Source: Deltaproteobacteria bacterium
GTDB taxonomy: Bacteria > Desulfobacterota > B13-G15 > RBG-16-54-18
Reading direction: 5' to 3'
Assembly (NCBI GenBank): GCA_003646745.1
Contig: QMLM01000026.1
Location: 1 to 12,587, forward strand
DNA: 12,587 nucleotides
Positions 1-6,528 of this stretch are shown here, one piece after another. A program made the translations under genes and the position numbers. Position 1 is the first letter of the stretch, and every line of letters begins with the position of its first letter. Under the pieces are notes generated by a model. That model was not told where the DNA came from. It did no database searches and saw only the letters and a program-made list of their open reading frames with translations.

Positions 1-825
1 CACAGAGGCCAATGCTGTCCACCATACGGTCCTTGTACGCGGGTTAAGGACCAAGATGAGGGGGATGACCTTCCCCATAAATGTCTCCACCCCTAAAAAG
101 GACCATGCAAAGGGGCCCATTAGCAATAACATGGCCGCCTGCATGTCTCCCCGATGACCTAAAGACAGTTTGATGAGATCACACATGACCAAGAAGAGGT
201 CAACAATGATGGCCCATCCGAGAAGTTGCCCGAGCCCCAGGATCAGCTCCTCGTTCACCTTTTTTCGCTGAGAGAAAAACCTGTCTTTGATCATAGATAC
301 AATGATCATCAAAGCTATCCCCGAGACAATGGCCGAGACAAGAAAGAGCAGGGGCATTAGAGGGGAGTTCCATAGGGGACGGGCCTTTACCACGGTTAAG
401 ATGACCCCTGTATATCCATGGACCAAGATGGCCAGTGGAATCCCAATGAGGCCGAAGATACGAGCGCGTCGCTCATCTTCTTTGAAGATGAAGTAGCCGT
501 AAATGAGGCAGTTCAGGGGGTAGATGGTCAAGAAAAAGGACCCCCAAGTAATAGGAGAGGTAAAATGGAGATAAACGAACAGGTGCCAAGCCCTAAGGGG
601 TTTTCCAACATGCAAAAGGAGAAAGGCTGGGGCGGCAATGAGCAGCAAGGTCGCGATCACAATTCCGATTTTCCCCAAAGGCTTATATTTTTCCATGCCA
701 AACCCATAAGAGAGGGTGGTGAGGATAAAGGATCCCGCACTGAGACCCGTTAAATAAAAATAGGTAGCGATCAGAAAGCCGAAATTATGGTGATGGAAGA
801 CGTTATACAGTAGTTTTACCTCCAT
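1..825 (-). CDS. NrfD/PsrC-type quinone-interacting membrane subunit (3' partial)
   Basis: The minus-strand frame opens with ATG at 825 and stays open for 275 codons to the window edge, so the C-terminus is missing. The product is strongly hydrophobic, with about seven membrane segments visible (roughly residues 15-37, 52-73, 89-114, 124-145, 155-178, 198-222 and 233-258). NrfD-like landmarks are an N-terminal YFYLTGLSAGSF, a GKPLRAW loop, SPITWGSFF and HGYTGV. Family members sit in the inner membrane, exchange electrons with (mena)quinone and pair with a four-cluster ferredoxin, which is exactly the gene 11 bp upstream. The ribosome-binding GAGG overlaps that gene's TGA stop, about 9 nt before the ATG, so the two are probably translationally coupled. 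No molybdopterin catalytic subunit is in view; it could lie past the left edge or be absent. The family call is firm, the electron partner is unknown. Confidence 0.88.
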   Translation of the reverse strand, partial: MEVKLLYNVFHHHNFGFLIATYFYLTGLSAGSFILTTLSYGFGMEKYKPLGKIGIVIATLLLIAAPAFLLLHVGKPLRAWHLFVYLHFTSPITWGSFFLTIYPLNCLIYGYFIFKEDERRARIFGLIGIPLAILVHGYTGVILTVVKARPLWNSPLMPLLFLVSAIVSGIALMIIVSMIKDRFFSQRKKVNEELILGLGQLLGWAIIVDLFLVMCDLIKLSLGHRGDMQAAMLLLMGPFAWSFLGVETFMGKVIPLILVLNPRTRTVWWTALASV

Positions 826-836
826 CTTTCTGCGCC

Positions 837-1409
837 TCAGATGGCCTCTAGGGCCTGTTGGTCTAATTGGAGGTAATAGACATGGGGCTCTGTCCCCATC
901 TCGGGTCTTATTACCTGCACAGGATGCAGGGATAGCAGGCGGGAGATCTTACTCCCCTTGTCTGACAGATCACCGAAGATCAAGGCATCTGTGGGACAGG
1001 CCTCTACACAAGCTGGATTCATACCTTTTTCCACCCGCGAAATGCACCAATCGCATTTTTCCGCCACTTGTTTAAGGGGGTTAAGATATCTCATGCTGTA
1101 TGGGCAAGCCGCAATACAATAGCGACAGCCAATACAACGATGGGGATCTATTACCACTACTCCATCCTCCCTCTTCCAGGTGGCATTGACCGGGCATACC
1201 GTAACACATATGGGCCGTTCGCAATTATTGCAAAGTAGCGGCAGGAAACTGATGCTAACCTGGGGGTAACTCCCCTTCTCTATGATCTTGACCCATGTCC
1301 TCCACACCCCTAGGGGTACTTCGTGTTCTGCCTTGCAAGCTACGCTACATGCATGACAACCGATGCAGCGGCGCAGATCTATCAACATGGCAAAGCGACG
1401 GCCCTTCAT
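837..1409 (-). CDS. Four-cluster [4Fe-4S] ferredoxin, DmsB/PsrB/NrfC-like electron-transfer subunit
   Basis: A 190-residue iron-sulfur protein. Sixteen cysteines form four cluster motifs: C15-C18-C21-C25, C60-C63-C68-C72, C92-C95-C98-C102 and C119-C122-C134-C138. The C-terminal RPEMGTEPHVYYL resembles the tail seen in PsrB/TtrB-type subunits. There is no Tat or Sec signal, so the protein itself carries no export information. In this family it passes electrons between a catalytic subunit and the NrfD membrane subunit, which follows 11 bp downstream. It starts only 5 bp after the acyl-CoA dehydrogenase stop. The GAGGAG ribosome-binding sequence directly abuts the chosen ATG, which is unusually close; a second in-frame ATG (codon 8, at 1388) has no better site. 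Family assignment is secure; its physiological donor is not, and the operon suggests a link to acyl-CoA oxidation. Confidence 0.93.
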   Translation of the reverse strand: MKGRRFAMLIDLRRCIGCHACSVACKAEHEVPLGVWRTWVKIIEKGSYPQVSISFLPLLCNNCERPICVTVCPVNATWKREDGVVVIDPHRCIGCRYCIAACPYSMRYLNPLKQVAEKCDWCISRVEKGMNPACVEACPTDALIFGDLSDKGSKISRLLSLHPVQVIRPEMGTEPHVYYLQLDQQALEAI

Positions 1410-1414
1410 CTCCT

Positions 1415-2578
1415 CTATCTATATATCCCAAGTTTCTTGCCCAATATGGAGCGGGCGATCACATGGCGTTGGATCTCGGATGTACCCTCGTAGAGGGTGG
1501 TGACGATGACATCCCGGTGATAACGCTCCACGGGATATTCCTTGGTGTATCCGTAACCCCCCAAGATCTGGATGGCCCTGATAGTTACCTTTCTGGCCGT
1601 CTCGGAGGCAAACAGCTTGGCCATGGAGGCCTCTTTGGTAAAAGGCAATTTGTTTTCCTTGAGGAAGGCCGCCCTTAAGACCAGCAGTTGGGCGGCATCC
1701 AGTTCAGTATAGCTGTCAGCGATCATCCATTGGATGGCCTGAAAACTGGCTATGGGTTGCCCGAACTGCTCCCTTTCCTTGGCGTATTCGGTTGCATAAT
1801 CAATGGCGGCATAGCCGAGGCCTAAGGCCAATGAGGCAATGCCGATCCGTCCGCCGTCTAACTCCATCATAGAGATCTTAAAACCATCTCCCTCTTCCCC
1901 CAGGAGGTTTTCTTTGGGGATGCGACAATCCTCAAAGAACAGGTCGTTGGTAGTGGATGCCCGCTGTCCCATCTTTTCTTCGTTTTTGCCGATGATGAAC
2001 CCCGGGGTTTCTTTTTCCACCACAAAGGCGCTGATTCCCTTTCCCCTTTTTGCCTCCTTGTCCGTCACCGCCCAAACCACCGTAACCCCCGCGTGTTCTG
2101 CGCTGGTGATGAGGGTCTTCTGTCCGTTGATGATATAATAGTCACCGTCCCTGACGGCTATAGTCCTGATGCTGGCGGCATCGGATCCTGCATGGGGTTC
2201 AGTGAGGGCAAAAGAGCCCGCGGGATATTCACCGCTGCAAATCTTCGGCAGGTGCTTCCTCTTTACCTCCTCGGTCCCGAACTCATAGATCACCTCCGCT
2301 ACCATATTGGTCACCGATGTGGTCACCGCTGTGGCGGCACAGGCCTTGGCGATCTCGGTTATAGCCAAGCTATAGGCTACTGTGCCTACATCAGAGCCCC
2401 CATACTCTTGAGGTATGTTCATCCCCATTAACCCCAACTCCGCCAATTTCTTCAAAGGCTCAAGGGGAAACTCTTTGGTTTCGTCATAGTAGGCGGCTTT
2501 GGGTTTGAGCTCCTTTTCGGCGAACTCCCTCACCATATCGCGGATCATTTCTTGTTCTTCCGTTAAACGGAAGTCCAT
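1415..2578 (-). CDS. Acyl-CoA dehydrogenase (short-chain/butyryl-CoA type)
   Basis: A full-length 387-residue FAD flavoenzyme of the acyl-CoA dehydrogenase family, which oxidises an acyl-CoA to the trans-2-enoyl-CoA and normally passes electrons to ETF. Visible signatures are ALTEPHAGSDAAS (about 124-136, substrate/FAD region), RYHRDV (352-357) and YEGTSEIQ (363-370). E364 is in the position of the catalytic base of butyryl-CoA and short-chain dehydrogenases. The length is typical. The start is supported by a G-rich Shine-Dalgarno (AGGGGGG) 4 nt before the ATG, which straddles the stop of the upstream hydroxyacyl-CoA dehydrogenase gene. It sits between that gene and the ferredoxin/NrfD pair, so it is the likely electron source in this operon. 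Chain-length or branched-chain preference cannot be read from the sequence; isovaleryl- or glutaryl-type substrates remain possible. Confidence 0.94.
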   Translation of the reverse strand: MDFRLTEEQEMIRDMVREFAEKELKPKAAYYDETKEFPLEPLKKLAELGLMGMNIPQEYGGSDVGTVAYSLAITEIAKACAATAVTTSVTNMVAEVIYEFGTEEVKRKHLPKICSGEYPAGSFALTEPHAGSDAASIRTIAVRDGDYYIINGQKTLITSAEHAGVTVVWAVTDKEAKRGKGISAFVVEKETPGFIIGKNEEKMGQRASTTNDLFFEDCRIPKENLLGEEGDGFKISMMELDGGRIGIASLALGLGYAAIDYATEYAKEREQFGQPIASFQAIQWMIADSYTELDAAQLLVLRAAFLKENKLPFTKEASMAKLFASETARKVTIRAIQILGGYGYTKEYPVERYHRDVIVTTLYEGTSEIQRHVIARSILGKKLGIYR

Positions 2579-2587
2579 GATCCCCCC

Positions 2588-3445
2588 TTACTTTTTTTCG
2601 TAGGTATAGAATCCCTTCCCTGTTTTTCTCCCCAGATAACCGGCATCCACGTATTTTTTCAAAAGAGGACAGGGGCGATATTTGGGATCACCGAAACCCT
2701 GATAGAGGGTGTTCATGATGGCCAGACAGGTATCCAGGCCGATCAAATCGGCCAGCTCCAACGGCCCCATGGGGTGGTTCATCCCCAGCTTCATCACCTG
2801 ATCGATGGCCTCGGCTGTGCCAACCCCATGGTAAAGGGCAAAGATGGCCTCGTTGATCATCGGCATCAAGATTCGGTTGGAGATAAAGCCTGGGTAGTCG
2901 TTGGCCTCCACAGGGCTTTTCCCCATCTTTGTGGCTAGCTCTTTGGTGATCTGAAAGGTTTCTTCAGAGGTGGCCAGCCCCCTGATGATCTCTACCAACC
3001 TCATCACCGGTACCGGATTCATAAAGTGCATACCTATGACCAGTTCAGGCCTCCTGGTGGCGGAGGCGATCCGCGTAATGGGAATAGATGAGGTATTGGT
3101 GGCGAGGATTACCTCAGGCCGACAGATTCCATCCAGGTCCCTGAATATTGCGAGCTTTATCTGCTCGTTTTCAGTGGCCGCCTCGATGATGAACTCGACA
3201 TCTGCCATCTCCTTAAGTTTTAGGGTACCTCTGATCCTGCTCAGTGTTTCTTCCTTCTGCTTCTGCGTTATTCGTTCCTTTTGTACCATGCGATCGAGGT
3301 TATTTCTTATTGTATTCAATCCTCTATCGAGGAGATCTTGTTTGACATCATTTATGACAACCTGAAACCCGTTGGTGGCGGCTACCTGTGCGATACCGCT
3401 TCCCATTTGTCCTGCGCCGACAACCCCTATGGTCTTTATATCCAT
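2588..3445 (-). CDS. hbd: 3-hydroxybutyryl-CoA dehydrogenase
   Basis: A 285-residue NAD(P)-dependent 3-hydroxyacyl-CoA dehydrogenase, interconverting 3-hydroxyacyl-CoA and 3-ketoacyl-CoA in the cytoplasm. The Rossmann glycine motif GAGQMG lies at 10-15. Catalytic residues fit H140 (GMHFMNP), E152 (VEIIRG) and N190 (FISNRIL). The C-terminus GRKTGKGFYTYEKK is characteristic of the stand-alone Hbd/PaaH form rather than the multifunctional FadB fusion. The frame is open further upstream to 3514, but that would overlap the thiolase gene. The ATG at 3445 is preceded by a GGGGGTG site and puts the Rossmann fold at the usual distance from the N-terminus. It lies 23 bp after thiolase and 9 bp before acyl-CoA dehydrogenase. 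The neighbours imply beta-oxidation, but the reaction is reversible and a synthetic direction cannot be excluded. Confidence 0.94.
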   Translation of the reverse strand: MDIKTIGVVGAGQMGSGIAQVAATNGFQVVINDVKQDLLDRGLNTIRNNLDRMVQKERITQKQKEETLSRIRGTLKLKEMADVEFIIEAATENEQIKLAIFRDLDGICRPEVILATNTSSIPITRIASATRRPELVIGMHFMNPVPVMRLVEIIRGLATSEETFQITKELATKMGKSPVEANDYPGFISNRILMPMINEAIFALYHGVGTAEAIDQVMKLGMNHPMGPLELADLIGLDTCLAIMNTLYQGFGDPKYRPCPLLKKYVDAGYLGRKTGKGFYTYEKK

Positions 3446-3468
3446 GCCTTCACCCCCTTTACAAATAG

Positions 3469-4644
3469 CTACATCTCTACGATCAAAGAAACTGCCTCTG
3501 CCCCTCCTAGACATAAGGAGGCAAGTCCCCTCTTATCCCCCCTCCTCTTCATGGCATATAACAGGGTAGTAAGGACTCGAGCGCCGCTTGCCCCAATGGG
3601 GTGTCCTAGAGCTACTGCCCCTCCATGGACGTTGACCCTATCTTCATCTAGACCCAACTCCCTGATGATGGCTACGGTGGAGGCGGCAAATGCCTCATTG
3701 ATCTCGAAAAGCTCTATATCCTTTAGCTTAAGATTGGCCTTATCCAACACCCTGGGTATTGCCTTTATTGGGGCAACCAAGACATCTTCCAACGGCACTC
3801 CTGCAGAGGCCTGGGCCACTATCTTGGCCATTGGGGTGATCCCCAGGCTCTCGGCCTTTTTCCGTGAGGCCACCACCAATGCGCTGGCCCCATCGCTGAT
3901 CTTAGAGGAGTTGCCCGCAGTGACCCTCCCATCGTCCTTAAAGACGGGCTTCAGTTTTGCCATGGCCTCTAAATTAGGGTCCCTTGGCCCCTCATCCGTA
4001 TCAAATACAGCCGTCTCACCCTTTTTCCGTGGGACTTCTAGGGGGAGTATTTCCTCCTTGAAGGTTCCATTCCTTATCGCTTCCATCGCCTTTTTGTTGG
4101 AATGGAAGGCGAAAAGGTCCATGTCCTCACGGGTAATCCCGAATTTGTCTGCCACCAATTCGGCCGTATAACCCATATGGAAATCATTTACCACATCCCA
4201 CAGTCCATCGTGGACCATACCATCGACTAGTTTTCCATCCCACAAGCGGTAACCTTCACGAGCCCTATCCAAATAATAGGGGGCCCTGGTCATACTCTCC
4301 ATCCCCCCCGCAACAATGATATCCGCATCTTGTACCATGATGGCTTGAGCCGCCAACATAACCGCCTTTAGGCCTGAGCCGCAGACCTTGTTCACCGTGA
4401 TACAACCCACATCCCAGGGAAGTCCGGCCTTTATCATGGCCTGTCGAGCAGGATTCTGACCCAAGCCGAAGGGCAGAACATTGCCCATAATCACTTCATC
4501 TACATCCTCCTTCCGGATCCCCGCCCTCCGGATTGCCTCATTGATGACATAAGCGCCCAATTCCGTTGCCGAAAGGTCTTTAAGCCCTCCCAAAAAGTTA
4601 CCAATGGCCGTTCTGACGGCACTGATGATCACCACTTCTTCCAT
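3469..4644 (-). CDS. Acetyl-CoA acetyltransferase / 3-ketoacyl-CoA thiolase
   Basis: A 391-residue biosynthetic/degradative thiolase that cleaves 3-ketoacyl-CoA with CoA, or condenses two acetyl-CoA. The acyl-accepting cysteine is in VNKVCGSG (C88), followed by NEAF (N316), GHPIGASG (H348) and CLGG (C378). H348, C378 and N316 match the classical numbering of the Zoogloea enzyme, which supports starting at the second ATG (4644). That ATG also has the better Shine-Dalgarno spacing: 8 nt from GGGGG, against 2 nt for the ATG at 4650. The last motif is unusual: CLGGAEAVS, where most thiolases have CxGG followed by glycine. The gene begins almost on top of the MerR stop codon, whose TAG supplies the first G of the ribosome-binding site. 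Substrate chain length is not readable; acetoacetyl-CoA is the simplest reading beside Hbd. Confidence 0.94.
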   Translation of the reverse strand: MEEVVIISAVRTAIGNFLGGLKDLSATELGAYVINEAIRRAGIRKEDVDEVIMGNVLPFGLGQNPARQAMIKAGLPWDVGCITVNKVCGSGLKAVMLAAQAIMVQDADIIVAGGMESMTRAPYYLDRAREGYRLWDGKLVDGMVHDGLWDVVNDFHMGYTAELVADKFGITREDMDLFAFHSNKKAMEAIRNGTFKEEILPLEVPRKKGETAVFDTDEGPRDPNLEAMAKLKPVFKDDGRVTAGNSSKISDGASALVVASRKKAESLGITPMAKIVAQASAGVPLEDVLVAPIKAIPRVLDKANLKLKDIELFEINEAFAASTVAIIRELGLDEDRVNVHGGAVALGHPIGASGARVLTTLLYAMKRRGDKRGLASLCLGGAEAVSLIVEM

Positions 4645-4656
4645 ATACATAACCCC

Positions 4657-5058
4657 CTATTCCTGAATTTCTTCCAGTTTCTTCATGATCCTTTCCTTAT
4701 AGCCCTGAATCTCCCCCTTTAACTTTATCAGACCATTGATGCGTTTATCCGTTTCCTCAAAGTGATGATCCAAAAGCTCTAGAAGCCTAGGCAGTACCTT
4801 TTTGTTGGTTCGGTGGATCTGATAGATGTCCTCCAGTTCCTTCATCTCCGCCAAAGTCAGACCGAGAAGTTTTAGGCGTTTGATGAACTTCAGGCGACGT
4901 AGATCATCGTCCGTATATACCCTTCTGCCCCCTTCGATCCTTTTTATGGAGTTCAACAGCCCCAGCTCTTCATAATAGCGGATGGTCCGAGGGGTAAGCC
5001 CCGTCTTCTTGGCCAAATGCCCTATAGAATAATAATTGCTCTTTTTATCCCCTGACAT
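4657..5058 (-). CDS. MerR-family transcriptional regulator
   Basis: A 133-residue regulator. The N-terminal winged helix is clear: YYSIGHLAKKTGLTPRTIRYYEELGLL (9-35), then GGRRVYTDDDLRRLKFI as the wing and the second helix-turn-helix. Residues about 95-132 form a charged helix suited to the antiparallel coiled-coil dimer. There is no cysteine anywhere, so classical mercury, copper or redox sensing is very unlikely; an acyl-CoA or other organic ligand is more plausible. It heads a run of thiolase, hydroxyacyl-CoA and acyl-CoA dehydrogenase genes, which resembles MerR-type regulators of fatty-acid or branched-chain amino-acid degradation such as LiuR in other proteobacteria. The start has AAAGGA 4 nt upstream. 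It probably regulates its own operon from the 111-bp region in front. Family certain, ligand inferred. Confidence 0.93.
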   Translation of the reverse strand: MSGDKKSNYYSIGHLAKKTGLTPRTIRYYEELGLLNSIKRIEGGRRVYTDDDLRRLKFIKRLKLLGLTLAEMKELEDIYQIHRTNKKVLPRLLELLDHHFEETDKRINGLIKLKGEIQGYKERIMKKLEEIQE

Positions 5059-5169
5059 TTTCCTTTACCTCTTTTACAGTTTACGTAACCTGGCAATATT
5101 ATTGTAAAAAATAAAAACCCTCCCCTCATTATATATCTATTCCCTCTTTTTTGCTGGCGGCTTCTACAA
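5059..5169 (-). promoter_or_regulatory. Intergenic promoter region of the MerR/beta-oxidation operon
   Basis: This 111-bp AT-rich gap separates the PaaK-like ligase from the MerR gene and is the longest intergenic stretch in the window. Two minus-strand promoter options are visible. One is a perfect TATAAT at 5128-5133, with no convincing -35. The other is TTTACA (5103-5108) followed after 19 bp by TAAACT (5078-5083); long 19-20 bp spacers are typical of MerR-controlled promoters. The second would give a very short leader. A T-rich run (about 5107-5118) follows the ligase stop without a GC hairpin, so no clear terminator is seen. Exact promoter choice is uncertain. Confidence 0.45.
5074..5104. 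promoter_or_regulatory. Candidate MerR operator: two small inverted repeats
   Basis: On the plus strand, TTTACAGTTTACGTAAC (5074-5090) contains a perfect TTACGTAA palindrome (5081-5088), and its outer TTAC/GTAA arms also pair. Four bases further on, CAATATTATTG (5094-5104) is a 5-bp inverted repeat around one base. They lie 16 to 46 bp before the MerR start and overlap the second promoter option, where an autoregulatory MerR dimer would bind. The symmetry is seen directly; use as an operator is inference, and short AT-rich palindromes occur by chance. Confidence 0.4.
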
Positions 5170-6450
5170 TTACTCCCATACACGACGATCATCCACTTTT
5201 TTATAGCCATCAGGGATCGTTCCCGGGGGAACGAACTTTATCTCACATCTCAGTTTGATGACCTCCTTAGTGTAGTTCTCTAGCCTTCGGCGAAGTTCTT
5301 CTTTGTCCTTTACCTCTTCCTTCAGTTCTGCCACAAAAGTAATCTCATCTTTGTGTTCTTTGCGTGTTATCACCACTTGGCACCTGGCCAGGGCAGGGAC
5401 CTTTTTTGCCACTTCGTCTACCTGTCCAGGGTGTATGAACATCCCCCTAGTCTTCACCAGTTGATCGACCCTGCCGAGAATCTTCATCAAGCGGGCGGAA
5501 CTACGACCACAGGGGCATTCTCCCTCTTCTATATAAGATAGGTCTCCTGTGCCGAAATGAATGAGGGGATAAGCCTTATCGAAGACCGTGGCCACTACCT
5601 CACCTGCTTGGCCAGGGGGGAGTTGTTTCCCTGTATCCGGATCCACGATCTCCACAATGCAGTCCTCAGGTATATGCATGCCGTTTTTGTGAATGCACTC
5701 ATAGCCCAGACACCCTACATCAGCCGTACCATAGGACTGGCATATGGTCATACCAAATTTATCCTCTAAGTTGTCGCGCAGAGATTCGGGCAGCATCTCT
5801 GCTGCCACAAAGCCCACTTCCAAGGATAGATCTGTTCGGGGGTCGAGCCCCATGGCCTCGGCCCTCTCTGCAATGTTCAACAGGAAGCTGGGGGTACCCA
5901 AGTAGGCGGTGGTCTTGAGGTTCTTCATTACCTCCACCTGGGCCTCGGTGTTTCCCACCCCCATGGGAATTACGGTGCAGTTGAGCATTTTGGCTGCTTC
6001 ATCAAGCCAAAAGGCGAATATCACCATGTGATAGCTGAAGGTGTTCTGGACGATATCCCCCGCTCTCATCCCTAGGGCGTAGAAGGCCTGCGTCCACCTG
6101 ATATCATTGTACTCATTGTCCCATGGCTCGTAAATAGGACCAGGGGATATATAGATCCTGCGAATCTTGTCCATGGGGACCCCAACAAGCCCCCCAAAGG
6201 GGAGGTCCTTCTTCTGCAGCTGGACCAGATCAGCCTTCTTCAAGAGGGGAAGTTTCACAAGATCGGAGATGGTCTTAATGTCCTTTGGCTGTAATCCTGC
6301 CTCATCCATTCTGTTTTTAAAGGCAGGGGAGTTCTTATAGGCATGCTCAGTGATCTCGGCCAATTTTTTTGTGCGGTATTCCTCCCTCTGATCTGGAGAC
6401 ATAGTCTCCAGGGCCTCGTTGAAAAAACCCGAGATTCTATCTTTTCTCAT
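5170..6450 (-). CDS. PaaK-like AMP-forming CoA ligase (phenylacetate-CoA ligase family)
   Basis: A 426-residue member of the phenylacetate-CoA ligase branch of adenylate-forming enzymes, which activate a carboxylic acid to its CoA thioester with ATP. Supporting motifs are CQSYGTADVG (237-246), HFGTGDLSY (298-306), CPCGRSS (312-318), ILGRVDQLVKTRGMFIHPGQ (324-343) and a C-terminal lysine-rich DGYKKVDDRRV (414-424). The usual serine/threonine/glycine-rich P-loop is replaced by YISPGPIYEP (100-109), which is odd for an active ligase. The frame is open back to 6501, but that would cross the hairpin. The ATG at 6450 has a GAAGGTGG site 5 nt upstream and gives the family's normal N-terminus. It is the last gene of the transporter block. 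The substrate is unknown and may be an aromatic or short-chain acid; loss of function is possible. Confidence 0.88.
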   Translation of the reverse strand: MRKDRISGFFNEALETMSPDQREEYRTKKLAEITEHAYKNSPAFKNRMDEAGLQPKDIKTISDLVKLPLLKKADLVQLQKKDLPFGGLVGVPMDKIRRIYISPGPIYEPWDNEYNDIRWTQAFYALGMRAGDIVQNTFSYHMVIFAFWLDEAAKMLNCTVIPMGVGNTEAQVEVMKNLKTTAYLGTPSFLLNIAERAEAMGLDPRTDLSLEVGFVAAEMLPESLRDNLEDKFGMTICQSYGTADVGCLGYECIHKNGMHIPEDCIVEIVDPDTGKQLPPGQAGEVVATVFDKAYPLIHFGTGDLSYIEEGECPCGRSSARLMKILGRVDQLVKTRGMFIHPGQVDEVAKKVPALARCQVVITRKEHKDEITFVAELKEEVKDKEELRRRLENYTKEVIKLRCEIKFVPPGTIPDGYKKVDDRRVWE

Positions 6451-6475
6451 AAATCCACCTTCTAAAAGAGAGAAG

Positions 6476-6503
6476 GGGTGGAGGGACCAAGCCCCCTCCA
6501 CCC
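6476..6503 (-). terminator. Hairpin between lipoprotein and ligase genes (terminator/attenuator candidate)
   Basis: A perfect 10-bp inverted repeat, GGGTGGAGGG and CCCTCCACCC, flanks an 8-nt loop. In the minus-strand transcript it is followed by a pyrimidine stretch (CUUCUCUCUUUU) rather than a clean U-run, so it may terminate only part of the transcripts or protect an RNA 3' end. It lies 25 nt after the lipoprotein stop and 25 nt before the ligase start. A second small stem (6458-6476, 6 bp, 7-nt loop) just after it would cover part of the ligase ribosome-binding site. Confidence 0.6.
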
Positions 6504-6528
6504 TGTGATTTTAACCCTTCACCCTTTA

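Noticed and set aside
418..753. Plus-strand open frame of 111 codons
   Set aside because: It is antisense to the NrfD gene, whose minus-strand frame is open across the whole stretch and carries clear membrane-protein motifs.
2311..2340. Short imperfect tandem repeat (GGTCACCG units)
   Set aside because: It lies inside acyl-CoA dehydrogenase and encodes a normal Thr/Val-rich helix segment; two near-copies are within chance.
3281..4171. Plus-strand open frame of 296 codons opposite hydroxyacyl-CoA dehydrogenase and thiolase
   Set aside because: It lies antisense to two well-supported genes, has a low-complexity Ser/Ala/Leu-rich composition typical of a shadow frame, and no recognisable domain.
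5074..5102. Plus-strand promoter-like pair TTTACA and TATTAT with 17-bp spacing
   Set aside because: The match is good, but no plus-strand gene follows and the region is AT-rich. The same bases are better explained as part of the minus-strand control region. An antisense transcript is possible but unsupported.
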